From positions 1-58,626 of the forward strand of contig CACGBI010000005.1 of NCBI GenBank assembly GCA_902571235.1: 58,626 bases of DNA. The letters run 5' to 3'. Positions within the stretch are counted from its first letter, which is position 1; every line of letters starts with the position of its first letter. The position numbers and the translations under genes were made by a program. Source of the stretch: an uncultured Pelagibacteraceae bacterium. GTDB lineage: Bacteria > Pseudomonadota > Alphaproteobacteria > Pelagibacterales > Pelagibacteraceae. Below are positions 8,296 through 19,106 of the stretch, piece by piece. The notes beneath the pieces were generated by a model. The model had not been told where the DNA came from and made no database searches. It worked only from the letters and a program-made list of their open reading frames with translations.

Positions 8296-9672
8296 ATGAT
8301 TGAAATAAAAAAATCATCATGGTCTGACTCTTTATCAGTTTATAAAGATATCCGTATGGTTAGAATTTTATTACTAGGCGCTATAAGTGGTTTTCCTTGG
8401 GTATTGATTGCTAGTAGTTTAAGTCTTTGGCTTAAAGAAGAAGGATTAAGTAGATCCACTGTTGGATGGGCAGGTTTAATTTTTGCAGTATATGCTTTTA
8501 ATTATTTATGGGCTCCTATTATTGATAGAATTCAAATACCCATATTATCAAAGAGACTAGGCCACAGAAGAGGATGGATAGTTTTGATGCAAACAATCAT
8601 TTTATTAAGTTTAGTTGTTTGGAGCTTTATTAATCCTACACAAAATTTAGGTTTGTTGATAGCTGTGGGGTTAGTTATTGCTATTGCATCAGCAACACAA
8701 GATATAACTGTTGATGCTTTAAGAATTGAGCAAATTAATGAAAATGAGGGAAAATCAATGGCAGCTGGGGCTGCAATGGCTGTGGTTGGCTGGTGGACGG
8801 GTTATAAATTAGGAGGAGTTGTTGCTTTATTTACTGCTGAATTTTTTCAAAATTTAGGTGTTACAGACTATTGGCAAATGACTTTTTTAGTTTTAGGCGG
8901 CCTTATTATTTTAATGAATATTGGATTATTGTTCGTCCATGAGCCTCTAGAGACAGATAGACAAGTAAAACAAAAAGAAACTGACATATTAATAAGGGGG
9001 AAACTTGGTTCTAACAATATTATCACTAACTTTGTTGCATACATAACAGGAACTATTGGTGGTCCAATAATAAGTTTTTTCAAAAAAAATGGTTTTGCTA
9101 TAGCTGCTGGAATTTTAGGCTTTGTTTTTTTGTTTAAAATTGGAGAAGCATTTATGGGAAGAATGTCAATCATCTTTTATAAAGAAATTGGATTTTCAAA
9201 GGGTCAAATTGCAATTTATTCAAAAGGGCTCGGATGGATCACAACAGTAGTATTTACATTATTAGGTGGTGTTATGGCAATGAGAGCTGGAACAATAAAA
9301 ACAATGTTCTTTGCAGGAGGACTAATGGCTGTAACAAATCTTTTATTTGCAGTTCTAGCTTGGGTAGGTAAATCTGAAATTTTATTTGCAATTGCTGTAA
9401 TAGCAGATGACATAACAGCAGCATTTGCAACTGTAGCATTTGTTGCTTTTATATCATTGTTAGTCGACAGAACCTACACGGCAACACAATATGCTTTACT
9501 TGCTTCGATTGGTACTGCTGGTAGAACAACATTAGCATCTTCATCAGGTGCATTAGTTGACTGGTTAAATGGAGATTGGGGAACGTTCTTTGTTTTAACA
9601 ACTATAATGGTAATACCCTCATTAGTTTGTTTGTGGTTAATAAAAAATAAAATTAAAATTGGTGCAAAATAA
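8296..9672 (+). CDS. ampG: AmpG-like MFS permease (muropeptide importer family)
   Basis: Major facilitator protein of the PAT/AmpG branch with about 12 membrane segments in 458 aa; AmpG imports GlcNAc-anhydroMurNAc peptides for cell-wall recycling. Supporting features are the N-terminal YKDIRMVRILLLGAISGFP stretch, the WAPIIDRIQIP loop, the LGHRRGW motif and the DITVDALRIE segment typical of this family. A TTG at 8281 is in frame, but GGA at 8283-8285 followed by ATG 8296 fits a Shine-Dalgarno site and avoids overlap with trkH. The 3' end overlaps a NlpC/P60 peptidase gene, which supports a muropeptide role. Acetyl-CoA transporters are relatives, so the substrate is inferred. Confidence 0.8.
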   Translation: MIEIKKSSWSDSLSVYKDIRMVRILLLGAISGFPWVLIASSLSLWLKEEGLSRSTVGWAGLIFAVYAFNYLWAPIIDRIQIPILSKRLGHRRGWIVLMQTIILLSLVVWSFINPTQNLGLLIAVGLVIAIASATQDITVDALRIEQINENEGKSMAAGAAMAVVGWWTGYKLGGVVALFTAEFFQNLGVTDYWQMTFLVLGGLIILMNIGLLFVHEPLETDRQVKQKETDILIRGKLGSNNIITNFVAYITGTIGGPIISFFKKNGFAIAAGILGFVFLFKIGEAFMGRMSIIFYKEIGFSKGQIAIYSKGLGWITTVVFTLLGGVMAMRAGTIKTMFFAGGLMAVTNLLFAVLAWVGKSEILFAIAVIADDITAAFATVAFVAFISLLVDRTYTATQYALLASIGTAGRTTLASSSGALVDWLNGDWGTFFVLTTIMVIPSLVCLWLIKNKIKIGAK

Positions 9673-10408
9673 TTTTTATTTCATAGATAGTTTTTCCAAT
9701 ATCTATAAAAAACCCTCAAAAAAATCTGAAGTAACTTCACAAATTATATATGGTGAGAAATTTAAAATTTTGTCAAAAAATAAAGGATGGATTAAGATAA
9801 AAATATTATTTGATAACTATGTTGGTTTTATAAAAAATTCAAAATACTTAAAAAAATTTAGCCCTAAATATAAAATCAGTTCACTAAAAGCGAGAATCTT
9901 TAAAAGACCTGGAATTAAAACAGATAATTGGCTTCCACTTTCATCTAAGTTATCTGTTTTAGATCAGAATATTAATTATATAAAAATTGAAAAAAATAAA
10001 TGGATTAAAAAAAAAGATATTAGAAAATTAAATCAAAAAGATAAAAATTTTGTTAAATTATTTAAAAAATTTTTAAATGTAAAATATTTTTGGGGTGGAA
10101 AAACGTTTAAAGGTATTGACTGCTCAGCTTTATTGCAAATATTTTTTACCTATAATAACTTATTTTACCCAAGGGATACTAAAGATCAGATAAAATACGC
10201 AAAAAGAAATTTAAAAAAAAAAAAATTTAAAAAAGGAGATATTATATTTTGGAAGGGTCATGTTGCTATCTGTTTGAATTCTAAACAACTTATCCATGCT
10301 TATGGACCAGAAAAAAAAGTTATCATTATGCCAATTGCAAAAACAATTGATAGAATTGAAAGAACTGCCAAACTGAAAATAAAAAAAATATCTAAAATCA
10401 AATATTAA
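9659..10408 (+). CDS. SH3-NlpC/P60 family cell-wall peptidase
   Basis: A 249-aa protein with two SH3-like segments (about residues 5-65 and 70-125) followed by an NlpC/P60 papain-like domain with the full triad visible: C155 in GIDCSALL, H201 in KGHVAI and H213 in LIHAYG. The family cleaves gamma-D-Glu-diaminoacid bonds in murein peptides. There is no signal peptide, so it probably acts in the cytoplasm, like the YkfC group that degrades imported murein peptides. The start is ambiguous: TTG 9659 or GTG 9662, both inside the last codons of the AmpG-like gene, with no ATG available. It is very lysine-rich. The 3' end overlaps the convergent tyrA by 4 nt. Confidence 0.8.
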   Translation: MVQNNFYFIDSFSNIYKKPSKKSEVTSQIIYGEKFKILSKNKGWIKIKILFDNYVGFIKNSKYLKKFSPKYKISSLKARIFKRPGIKTDNWLPLSSKLSVLDQNINYIKIEKNKWIKKKDIRKLNQKDKNFVKLFKKFLNVKYFWGGKTFKGIDCSALLQIFFTYNNLFYPRDTKDQIKYAKRNLKKKKFKKGDIIFWKGHVAICLNSKQLIHAYGPEKKVIIMPIAKTIDRIERTAKLKIKKISKIKY

Positions 10409-11301
10409 TTTCTTCCAAAGTCAGGCTTATCAATATCTTGTTTCAATTTAATGATTTTTAATCTTACTTTTTTTGTTTGAATAAGTTTTTTTATAATGGA
10501 TTTATTATTTTTAGAATTAATATCTTTTTTAAATTGATTTAAATTATTTATAAATAAATCAATTGCTTTTGAAATATTTTTTTTATTATTAAAAAAAATA
10601 TCTCGCCACATAATTTCATTTGATGCTGCAATCCTAGAAAAATCTCTTAGACCACCAGCACTAAATTTTATTAAATCATAACTTTGTTTTTTTTCGAAAT
10701 CTTGTGCAGACTTAACTAAATTATATGCAACTAAGTGTGGTAAATGACTAGTAATAGAAAAAATTTTATCATGTTTTTCAGCACTCATTAAAACTACTTT
10801 TGATCCAATTCTTTTCCAAAATTTAGTTATAATATTTATATTTTTTTTAAGAGTATTTTTCTCTTTAATGATTATGCACCATCTATCATTAAACAAATTT
10901 TCTTTACCGTGCTCTGGTCCACTTACTTCTGAACCAGCTATTGGATGACTTTGAATCCATTGAATATCTTTTTTTAAAAATTTTTTTATAATTTGAGATG
11001 TCTGAATTTTTGAAGAACCAATATCAGTAACTAATGTTTTTGATGAAATAAAATTGTTAATTTTTAAAATAATTTTTTTATATTCACTCATTGGAGTACA
11101 AAAAATAATTAGATCTGAATTTATTACACCATCTTTCAATGACTTAACGATTTTTCCTGGCAATTTTAATTTTTTTATTTTAGCAATATTTGATTTTGAT
11201 TTTTCATATATGAATAATTTTTTAGCTATTTTTTTTTTACTAATGCTTTTTAATAAAGATGAACCTAATAATCCACAGCCTATAATTAAAATATTTTTCA
11301 T
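10405..11301 (-). CDS. tyrA: prephenate dehydrogenase
   Basis: NAD-dependent oxidative decarboxylation of prephenate (or arogenate) on the tyrosine route. The 298-aa protein opens with a Rossmann loop GCGLLGSS (8-15), then FCTPMSEY, the highly conserved SHPIAGSEVSGPEHG loop with the catalytic-region histidine, and SHLPHLVAYNL. There is no chorismate mutase or ACT domain, so it is the monofunctional type. ATG 11301 overlaps the hisC stop by 4 nt, making a hisC-tyrA pair, a common alphaproteobacterial arrangement in which the aminotransferase may serve both histidine and aromatic amino acids. Confidence 0.92.
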   Translation of the reverse strand: MKNILIIGCGLLGSSLLKSISKKKIAKKLFIYEKSKSNIAKIKKLKLPGKIVKSLKDGVINSDLIIFCTPMSEYKKIILKINNFISSKTLVTDIGSSKIQTSQIIKKFLKKDIQWIQSHPIAGSEVSGPEHGKENLFNDRWCIIIKEKNTLKKNINIITKFWKRIGSKVVLMSAEKHDKIFSITSHLPHLVAYNLVKSAQDFEKKQSYDLIKFSAGGLRDFSRIAASNEIMWRDIFFNNKKNISKAIDLFINNLNQFKKDINSKNNKSIIKKLIQTKKVRLKIIKLKQDIDKPDFGRN

Positions 11302-12383
11302 TTTTTCAACACTTGTTTAATCACATTCATAAATTTAAAGTTTTCTTTTTTTGATCCAATAGTTAATCTTAATTTATTCTTTATATGATAACCATCTTCA
11401 GTTGATCTTAAAATAATTCCTTTTTTTTTAAGTTTTTCATTCAAGTAATTTGCTGAGTATCTGCATTTTTCAAAATTAAGTAACAGAAAATTAGCAGAAA
11501 CTGAATTTGAAAAAATGTTATATGTTTCAAGAAATTTTTTAATCTTTTTTGCATAAAATAAATTATGTCTGACCGATTTATTGATAAATTTTTTATCTTT
11601 CAATGACTCTATGGCGGCTAATTGTGCAACACCATTTATATTAAATGGAGGTTTTATCATATTTAATGCATCCACTATTTTTTTTGATCCATATCCCCAA
11701 CCTACTCTTAAAGATGCCAACCCAAAAATTTTAGAAAAAGTTCTTAGAATGAAAACATTATTTTTATTTTTAAATAAATCCAAGCCTGAAGAATAATCTT
11801 TATTTTTCATATATTCTGCATAGGCGTCATCGATAACCAGTAGAATTTTTTTATTTAATATTTTTCTTAAATTCAATAATTCTTTTTTAGTCAAGTAAGT
11901 TCCTGTTGGATTATTTGGGTTAGCTATAAAAACGACTTTAGTTTTCTTTGTAATTTTTTTTAAAATTTCTTTTACAGAAACTCTAAAATTACTCTCCCTT
12001 GCAAGTACTACTTTTGCACCAACAATTTTTGAATAAATTCTATACATTAAAAAACTATACTCTGGAATTACAACTTCATCTTTAGGATTTAAAAATAATT
12101 GACAAATCATTTGAATAACTTCATCAGAGCCTGCACCACAAATAATTTTCTCTGAATTACATTTGTAAACTTTAGATATTGCTTTTCTTAAATTTCTAGA
12201 TTTTCCATCAGGATATTTATCTAAATTTTGATTTTTATTTGATATAATCCTCTTGGCTTTGGAACTCATACCTAAAGCAGACTCATTTGCAGATAGCTTG
12301 ATTACCTTCTTAAGATTTTTTACCTTTGATTTACCAGGTTTATAAGGTTCAATATTAAATTTTTTAAAATTTGGAGTAATCAT
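11298..12383 (-). CDS. hisC: histidinol-phosphate / aromatic aminotransferase
   Basis: Class I/II PLP aminotransferase of the HisC family, 361 aa. Visible are LSANESALG (30-38), YPDGKSRNLR, the SDEVIQ cofactor loop, NPNNPTGTY (155-163) and the Schiff-base lysine K218 in RTFSKIFGLASLRVGWG. HisC converts imidazole-acetol phosphate to histidinol phosphate; coupling to tyrA suggests it may also transaminate prephenate or hydroxyphenylpyruvate. Start ATG 12383 faces the metX promoter and riboswitch region across the largest gap of the window. Confidence 0.9.
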   Translation of the reverse strand: MITPNFKKFNIEPYKPGKSKVKNLKKVIKLSANESALGMSSKAKRIISNKNQNLDKYPDGKSRNLRKAISKVYKCNSEKIICGAGSDEVIQMICQLFLNPKDEVVIPEYSFLMYRIYSKIVGAKVVLARESNFRVSVKEILKKITKKTKVVFIANPNNPTGTYLTKKELLNLRKILNKKILLVIDDAYAEYMKNKDYSSGLDLFKNKNNVFILRTFSKIFGLASLRVGWGYGSKKIVDALNMIKPPFNINGVAQLAAIESLKDKKFINKSVRHNLFYAKKIKKFLETYNIFSNSVSANFLLLNFEKCRYSANYLNEKLKKKGIILRSTEDGYHIKNKLRLTIGSKKENFKFMNVIKQVLKK

Positions 12384-12456
12384 TTTTATAATTTATGAGC
12401 TCTTTATAGATAAAATTACAAATTTTTATAGAGAATAAGAGGTTTTTTTAAAAAAA

Positions 12457-12485
12457 TTGACATAATAAATAAGTTCTTGTAAAAA
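12457..12485 (+). promoter_or_regulatory. sigma70-like promoter for the SAM-II/metX transcript
   Basis: A perfect -35 box TTGACA (12457-12462) is followed after 17 nt by TAAAAA (12480-12485) as -10. The predicted start site falls at about 12490-12492, exactly where the first helix of the SAM-II element begins, so the riboswitch would form the extreme 5' end of the mRNA. The -10 matches the consensus at only four of six positions. Confidence 0.5.
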
Positions 12486-12489
12486 AATT

Positions 12490-12540
12490 ATGCGCTGATT
12501 TAACTGAATTGCGAGCGCATAAAAAAAACCGCTAAAATAG
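12490..12540 (+). promoter_or_regulatory. SAM-II riboswitch upstream of metX
   Basis: The stem strands ATGCGC (12490-12495) and GCGCAT (12515-12520) are perfectly complementary and enclose the conserved loop with TGATTTAACTG and ATTGC, followed by an A-rich connector and the 3' strand CCGCTAAAA. This agrees with the SAM-II consensus, an H-type pseudoknot that binds S-adenosylmethionine and lowers expression of methionine genes in Alphaproteobacteria and marine bacteria. metX starts 33 nt downstream at 12574. Unlike examples in which the 3' pseudoknot strand runs straight into the ribosome-binding site, here it is followed by a run of eight T (12541-12548), and the likely Shine-Dalgarno AAAGG is at 12563-12567. 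Confidence 0.9.
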
Positions 12541-12573
12541 TTTTTTTTCTCACAATTCAAATAAAGGCTAAAT

Positions 12574-13698
12574 ATGAATAATGAGAATAATATAAAAACT
12601 TTAATTATTAAAAAACCATTAAAACTAGATTGTGGAAAAGTTATAAAAGACTTTCCAATTGCATTCGAAACATATGGGTCACTTAACTCTAATAAAGACA
12701 ACGCAATATTAGTTTTTCATGCTTTAACAGGAGATCAGTTTGTAACTGGTATCAATCCTATAACTAAAAAAGATGGTTGGTGGAGTTACGCAGTAGGACC
12801 AGATAAAGCTATAGATACTAATAAATATTTCGTTATTTGTTCGAATGTACTTGGAGGATGTATGGGTTCATATGGACCAAGTCATAAGGATCCTGATAAT
12901 CAAAATATATTTGGAACAAATTTCCCAGTTATCACTATTAATGACATGGTAAATGCTCAATATAATTTACTTGAACATTTTGGTATTGATAAACTATTTT
13001 CTATTGCTGGTGGATCTATGGGTGGAATGCAAGTTCTTCAGTTCATTAGCAACTTTCCTGAAAAATCAAAAACAGTCATACCCATTGCAACTACCTCAAG
13101 CCACTCAGCACAAAATATTGCTTTTAATGAATTAGGTAGACAAGCAATAACTGCAGATAGTGAATGGAAAGATGGGAATTATAATAAGAATAATACAAGC
13201 CCTGGAAAGGGATTAGCAGTAGCTAGAATGGCTGCTCATATAACCTATTTATCAAAAAAAGGTTTACAAGAGAAATTTGGAAGAAAACTACAAGAAAGAG
13301 AAGATCTTAAATTCGGTTTTGATGCAGATTTTCAAATAGAAAGCTATTTAAGATATCAAGGGTCAGTTTTTGTAGATAGATTTGATGCGAATAGTTATCT
13401 TTATATAACCAGAGCAATGGATTATTTTGATTTAGCAAAACAATTTAAAGATAATCTTTCAGATGCATTTATAAATACAAAAGCTAAATTTTTTATAATC
13501 TCATTTACTTCAGATTGGCTATATCCTACACAAGAAAATAAAGATATTGTAATTGCTTTAAATTCAATTGGAGCTGATGTCGGATTTGTTGAAATAAAAT
13601 CAGATAAAGGACATGATTCTTTCCTACTAGATGTACCAGATTTTTTAAATGCTCTTAAAAACTTTTTAGATAAATCATATATAGAAAATAAAATATGA
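12574..13698 (+). CDS. metX: homoserine O-acyltransferase MetX
   Basis: Activates homoserine by acetylation or succinylation, the first committed step to methionine. The 374-aa alpha/beta hydrolase-fold protein has the triad S148 (AGGSMGGMQ), D314 (FTSDWLYP) and H347 (KGHDSFLLD), plus the family motif NVLGGCMGSYGPS (91-103). AAAGG at 12563-12567 is 6 nt before the ATG. The SAM-II riboswitch upstream indicates repression by S-adenosylmethionine. metW follows with a 4-nt overlap; MetX partnered by MetW is usual in Proteobacteria. Acetyl versus succinyl specificity cannot be decided by eye. Confidence 0.94.
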   Translation: MNNENNIKTLIIKKPLKLDCGKVIKDFPIAFETYGSLNSNKDNAILVFHALTGDQFVTGINPITKKDGWWSYAVGPDKAIDTNKYFVICSNVLGGCMGSYGPSHKDPDNQNIFGTNFPVITINDMVNAQYNLLEHFGIDKLFSIAGGSMGGMQVLQFISNFPEKSKTVIPIATTSSHSAQNIAFNELGRQAITADSEWKDGNYNKNNTSPGKGLAVARMAAHITYLSKKGLQEKFGRKLQEREDLKFGFDADFQIESYLRYQGSVFVDRFDANSYLYITRAMDYFDLAKQFKDNLSDAFINTKAKFFIISFTSDWLYPTQENKDIVIALNSIGADVGFVEIKSDKGHDSFLLDVPDFLNALKNFLDKSYIENKI

Positions 13699-14291
13699 AG
13701 AATGAGTTTAAAGTAATCGCAGATTTAATCGAAAAAGATAAAAAAGTATTAGATGTAGGATGTGCTGATGGAACCCTAATGAAATTTTTAAAAGAAAATA
13801 AAAATGCAAATATTAGAGGACTAGAAATATCAAAAGAAAAAGTGCAAGAATGTATTGCAAAAGGTTTAACGGTTATTGAAGGAAATGCTGAAAAAGACTT
13901 AAAACAATTCCCAGACAAATCATTTGATTATGTTGTTTTAAGCCAAACACTTCAGGCTTTTTTAAATCCTGAGTTAGTCTTAGATGAACTATTAAGAGTT
14001 GGAAAAAAAGCAATAGTTACCATTCCTAATTTTGGATACTGGAAAGTAAGATTTCACTTATTGTTTAAAGGTACAATGCCAATTACAAAAACTTTACCAG
14101 ATGAGTGGTATAATACGCCTAATTTACACATGTGTACTATCAAAGACTTTTTTAATTTTGTTAAAATTAAAGATATAAAAATTTTTAAATCATTAGCACT
14201 GAATAATTTTAATACTTCGTTGATAAATAATAGTAACTTGAGAATTAAAAATCTATTTGCAGATCTAGGTATATTTTTAATAGAAAAATAA
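13695..14291 (+). CDS. metW: methionine biosynthesis protein MetW
   Basis: A 198-aa class I methyltransferase-fold protein with the SAM-binding motif LDVGCADGTL (about 19-28), then SFDYVVLSQTLQA and RVGKKAIVTIPNFGYW, typical of MetW, which is needed together with MetX for homoserine acylation in several bacteria. The ATG overlaps the metX stop by 4 nt (ATGA), indicating translational coupling and shared control by the riboswitch. Its exact biochemical activity in the family is not well established. Confidence 0.92.
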   Translation: MKNEFKVIADLIEKDKKVLDVGCADGTLMKFLKENKNANIRGLEISKEKVQECIAKGLTVIEGNAEKDLKQFPDKSFDYVVLSQTLQAFLNPELVLDELLRVGKKAIVTIPNFGYWKVRFHLLFKGTMPITKTLPDEWYNTPNLHMCTIKDFFNFVKIKDIKIFKSLALNNFNTSLINNSNLRIKNLFADLGIFLIEK

Positions 14292-14292
14292 T

Positions 14293-15012
14293 ATGCGAAT
14301 TGAAATTATACCGTGTCTTCAAGACAATTATAGTTATTTAATCATTGATGAAAGTAACAATTCTGCATGTGTAATAGATCCTAGTGAAGCTTACCCAATA
14401 ATTACTTTTGTAGAAAATAATGATATTAAATTAAAGTATATCCTTAATACTCATCATCATTTTGATCATATTGGGGGAAATAAAGAGTTAAAAAGAAAGT
14501 TTGGATCCACTATTATAGGTTTTAAGGAAGATTCACATAGAATTCCTGAAATCGATATTTTATTAGAAGATAATCAAATATGGAAAGCTCAAAACTTTAT
14601 TGCTAAAATAATTCATGTACCTGGTCATACATCAGGACATATTTGTTTTCATTTTTTTAATGAAAAATTAGTTTTTACTGGTGATACACTTTTTTCTCTT
14701 GGTTGTGGAAAAATATTTGAGGGCACTTCTAAACAAATGTTTGATTCATTAAATAAAATTAAATCTCTACCAGAACAAACAAAAGTTTATTGTGGACATG
14801 AATATACACTAAATAATTCTAAATTCTGTGCAAAATATGATACTGAAAATTTAAATTTAAAAAAAAAAATAGAAAATATAAATAAAAAAATAACAAATGG
14901 TTTACCCACAGTTCCATCAACAATAAAAGAAGAATTAGATTGTAATATCTTTTTAAGAACAAAGGATTTAAAAAGTTTCTCAAAACTAAGAGATTTAAAG
15001 GATAATTTCTAG
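14293..15012 (+). CDS. gloB: hydroxyacylglutathione hydrolase (glyoxalase II)
   Basis: Hydrolyses S-D-lactoylglutathione in methylglyoxal detoxification. The 239-aa metallo-beta-lactamase-fold protein has the binuclear metal motif THHHFDH (H54, H56, D58, H59), the later ligand in HVPGHTSGHI, the D of FTGDTLFSLGCG, and CGHEYTLNN, followed by the short C-terminal helical substrate domain of glyoxalase II. It starts one base after the metW stop, so it may be read from the metX transcript. The gap after it holds a new promoter. Confidence 0.92.
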   Translation: MRIEIIPCLQDNYSYLIIDESNNSACVIDPSEAYPIITFVENNDIKLKYILNTHHHFDHIGGNKELKRKFGSTIIGFKEDSHRIPEIDILLEDNQIWKAQNFIAKIIHVPGHTSGHICFHFFNEKLVFTGDTLFSLGCGKIFEGTSKQMFDSLNKIKSLPEQTKVYCGHEYTLNNSKFCAKYDTENLNLKKKIENINKKITNGLPTVPSTIKEELDCNIFLRTKDLKSFSKLRDLKDNF

Positions 15013-15022
15013 CTTATTGAGC

Positions 15023-15050
15023 TTGACTATATGAACGCTCAGTCTATATT
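15023..15050 (+). promoter_or_regulatory. sigma70-like promoter for rplU-rpmA-obgE
   Basis: TTGACT (15023-15028) and TATATT (15045-15050) are separated by 16 nt in the 66-nt gap between gloB and rplU. The predicted start is near 15057, leaving a leader of roughly 22 nt without a clear Shine-Dalgarno site. It probably drives the run from rplU through rppH. Confidence 0.65.
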
Positions 15051-15078
15051 GCGCTAACAAAATTTTACAACAAATACA

Positions 15079-15480
15079 ATGTCATACGCAGTAATACAAA
15101 CCGGTGGAAAACAATACAAAGTTAAATCTGGTGAGATTTTAAAAATAGAAAAATTACCTGATTCAAAACAGAATACAAAAATAGAGTTTAAAGAAATCCT
15201 TGCTTATGGTGATGATAAAATAATTGAAATTGGAACTCCAACAGTTTCAGGGGCTAAAGTTGAAGCTGAAATTGTAAAAAATGGTAAAGAGAGAACAGTA
15301 TTAATATTTAAAAAAAGAAGAAGACATAATTCAAGAAGAAAGAATGGGCATAGACAAGAGTATTCTATGATAAAAATAAATAAACTTTTTTCTAAAGATG
15401 GAAAAATATTATCTGAAGCTGAAAAAAAAATTGTACCGGTAAAAAAAAAAGTGGAAACTACTAAGGAAGAAAAAAAATAA
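15079..15480 (+). CDS. rplU: 50S ribosomal protein L21
   Basis: Large-subunit protein, 133 aa. MSYAVIQTGGKQYKVKSGE at the N-terminus and the KKRRRHNSRRKNGHRQ basic motif are diagnostic. The C-terminus is extended by a lysine/glutamate-rich tail (about residues 103-133), as in other Alphaproteobacteria. It opens the conserved rplU-rpmA-obgE cluster. Confidence 0.95.
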   Translation: MSYAVIQTGGKQYKVKSGEILKIEKLPDSKQNTKIEFKEILAYGDDKIIEIGTPTVSGAKVEAEIVKNGKERTVLIFKKRRRHNSRRKNGHRQEYSMIKINKLFSKDGKILSEAEKKIVPVKKKVETTKEEKK

Positions 15481-15493
15481 TTAGGTAACTTAT

Positions 15494-15748
15494 ATGGCAA
15501 CAAAAAAAGCAGGTGGATCATCAAGAAACGGACGAGATAGTGCTGGCCGACGGCTCGGTGTTAAAAAATATGGTGGTGAAACTGTAATTCCTGGAAATAT
15601 AATTGTTCGTCAGAGGGGCACAAAAATTTTTCCTGGTGAAAACGTTGGGATGGGTAAAGATCATTCAATTTTTTCTGTTATCAAGGGAAAAGTAGTTTTT
15701 AAAAAAACTAAAGCCGATAGAACTTTCGTTTCAGTAAAACCCAATTAG
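15494..15748 (+). CDS. rpmA: 50S ribosomal protein L27
   Basis: Large-subunit protein near the peptidyl-transferase centre, 84 aa. The N-terminus [18 protein letters not shown] and the motifs [23 protein letters not shown] and GKDHSIFS are diagnostic. It starts directly with the mature sequence, without the cleavable extension seen in Firmicutes. It lies 13 nt after rplU. Confidence 0.96.
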   Translation: MATKKAGGSSRNGRDSAGRRLGVKKYGGETVIPGNIIVRQRGTKIFPGENVGMGKDHSIFSVIKGKVVFKKTKADRTFVSVKPN

Positions 15749-15751
15749 TAG

Positions 15752-17854
<2,103 letters not shown>

Positions 17855-17855
<1 letters not shown>

Positions 17856-19105
17856 TGAAAAATTATTTATTTAATCTTGGCAGAAATGCAAAAAAAGCCT
17901 CTCAATATAAAGTAAGTTCAAATAAAAAAAATAAAGTATTAAAAGATTATATTCATTTAATATTAAATAATCAGGCTCAAATTATTTCAGAAAATCAAAA
18001 AGATTTGAAGAAAGCAAAAATCAATAAATCAAAAGAAAATCTTATTAAAAGACTTATGTTAGACAAAAAGAAAATTTTTCAAATTACGAATACAATAAAA
18101 ACAATTATTCGTTTAAAAGACCCAGTGAATTTAACACTTAAAAAATGGAAAAGACCTAGTGGACTAAAAATTGAAAAAAAAACAATTCCTATTGGTGTGA
18201 TTTCTGTAATTTATGAAAGCCGTCCAAATGTTACTTCAGATGTTGCTGCTTTATGCTTTAAATCTGGTAACTCAGTTATTTTAAAAGGTGGCTCAGAATC
18301 TTATTTCTCAAATAAAATTCTTACGAATTTATTCAAGAAAGCTCTAAAAAAAAACAAGGTTAATATCAATTATGTTCAATTTATTGAGTCCAAAGATCGA
18401 GGTGCTGTTAATTTTTTATTAACTAAGATGGTTGATTATATTGATGTAATTATTCCAAGAGGAGGTAAAGGATTAGTTAAGAAGGTTAAATACCTATCTA
18501 AGATACCTGTAATTGGTCATTTAGAAGGTATATGCCATACTTACATTGATAAAAGAGCTGACTTATCCATGTCTAAAAAAATAATTTTAAATGCAAAACT
18601 AAGAAATACAGCAATATGTGGAGCAACAGAGACCATTTTAATTCATCAAAAAATTTTAGATAAATTTTGTGATCCAATTTTATTCAATCTTGAGAAAAAA
18701 GGATGTCAAATAATTGGTGATAAACAAATCTGTAAATTTTATAAAGGTAAAATTAAAATAGCCAAAGAGAGTGATTGGTCTAAAGAATATTTGAGCCCTA
18801 TAGTTTCAGTAAAAGCTGTAAAAGATATAAATGAAGCAATTATGCATATAAATAAATATGGAACAATGCATACTGATGCAATTATCACTAAAAATATTAA
18901 GTCAGCTAAAAGATTTTTAAAAGAGGTAAAAAGTTCAATAGCGATGCATAATACTTCTACACAATTTGCAGATGGTGGCGAGTTTGGTTTTGGTGGTGAA
19001 ATTGGAATATCTACTAATACACTCCCACCTAGAGGACCTGTAGGATTAGATCAGCTTGTTTCATATAAATACCAAGTATCAAGTAACGGAAAAATTAGAA
19101 AATAA
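17855..19105 (+). CDS. proA: gamma-glutamyl phosphate reductase
   Basis: NADPH-dependent reduction of glutamyl-5-phosphate to the semialdehyde, the second step of proline synthesis. The 416-aa aldehyde-dehydrogenase-fold protein has GVISVIYESRPNVTSD (114-129), VILKGGSES, the catalytic Cys C255 in NTAICGATETIL, and the C-terminal NTSTQFADGGEFGFGGEIG segment diagnostic of ProA. ATG 17855 is coupled to proB. Confidence 0.95.
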
Positions 19106-19106
19106 A

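Noticed and set aside
12426-12701. A 91-codon minus-strand open frame across the metX leader
   Set aside because: It covers the SAM-II element and the start of metX, has no recognisable motif and no good start context; it is explained by the AT-rich leader and antisense of metX.
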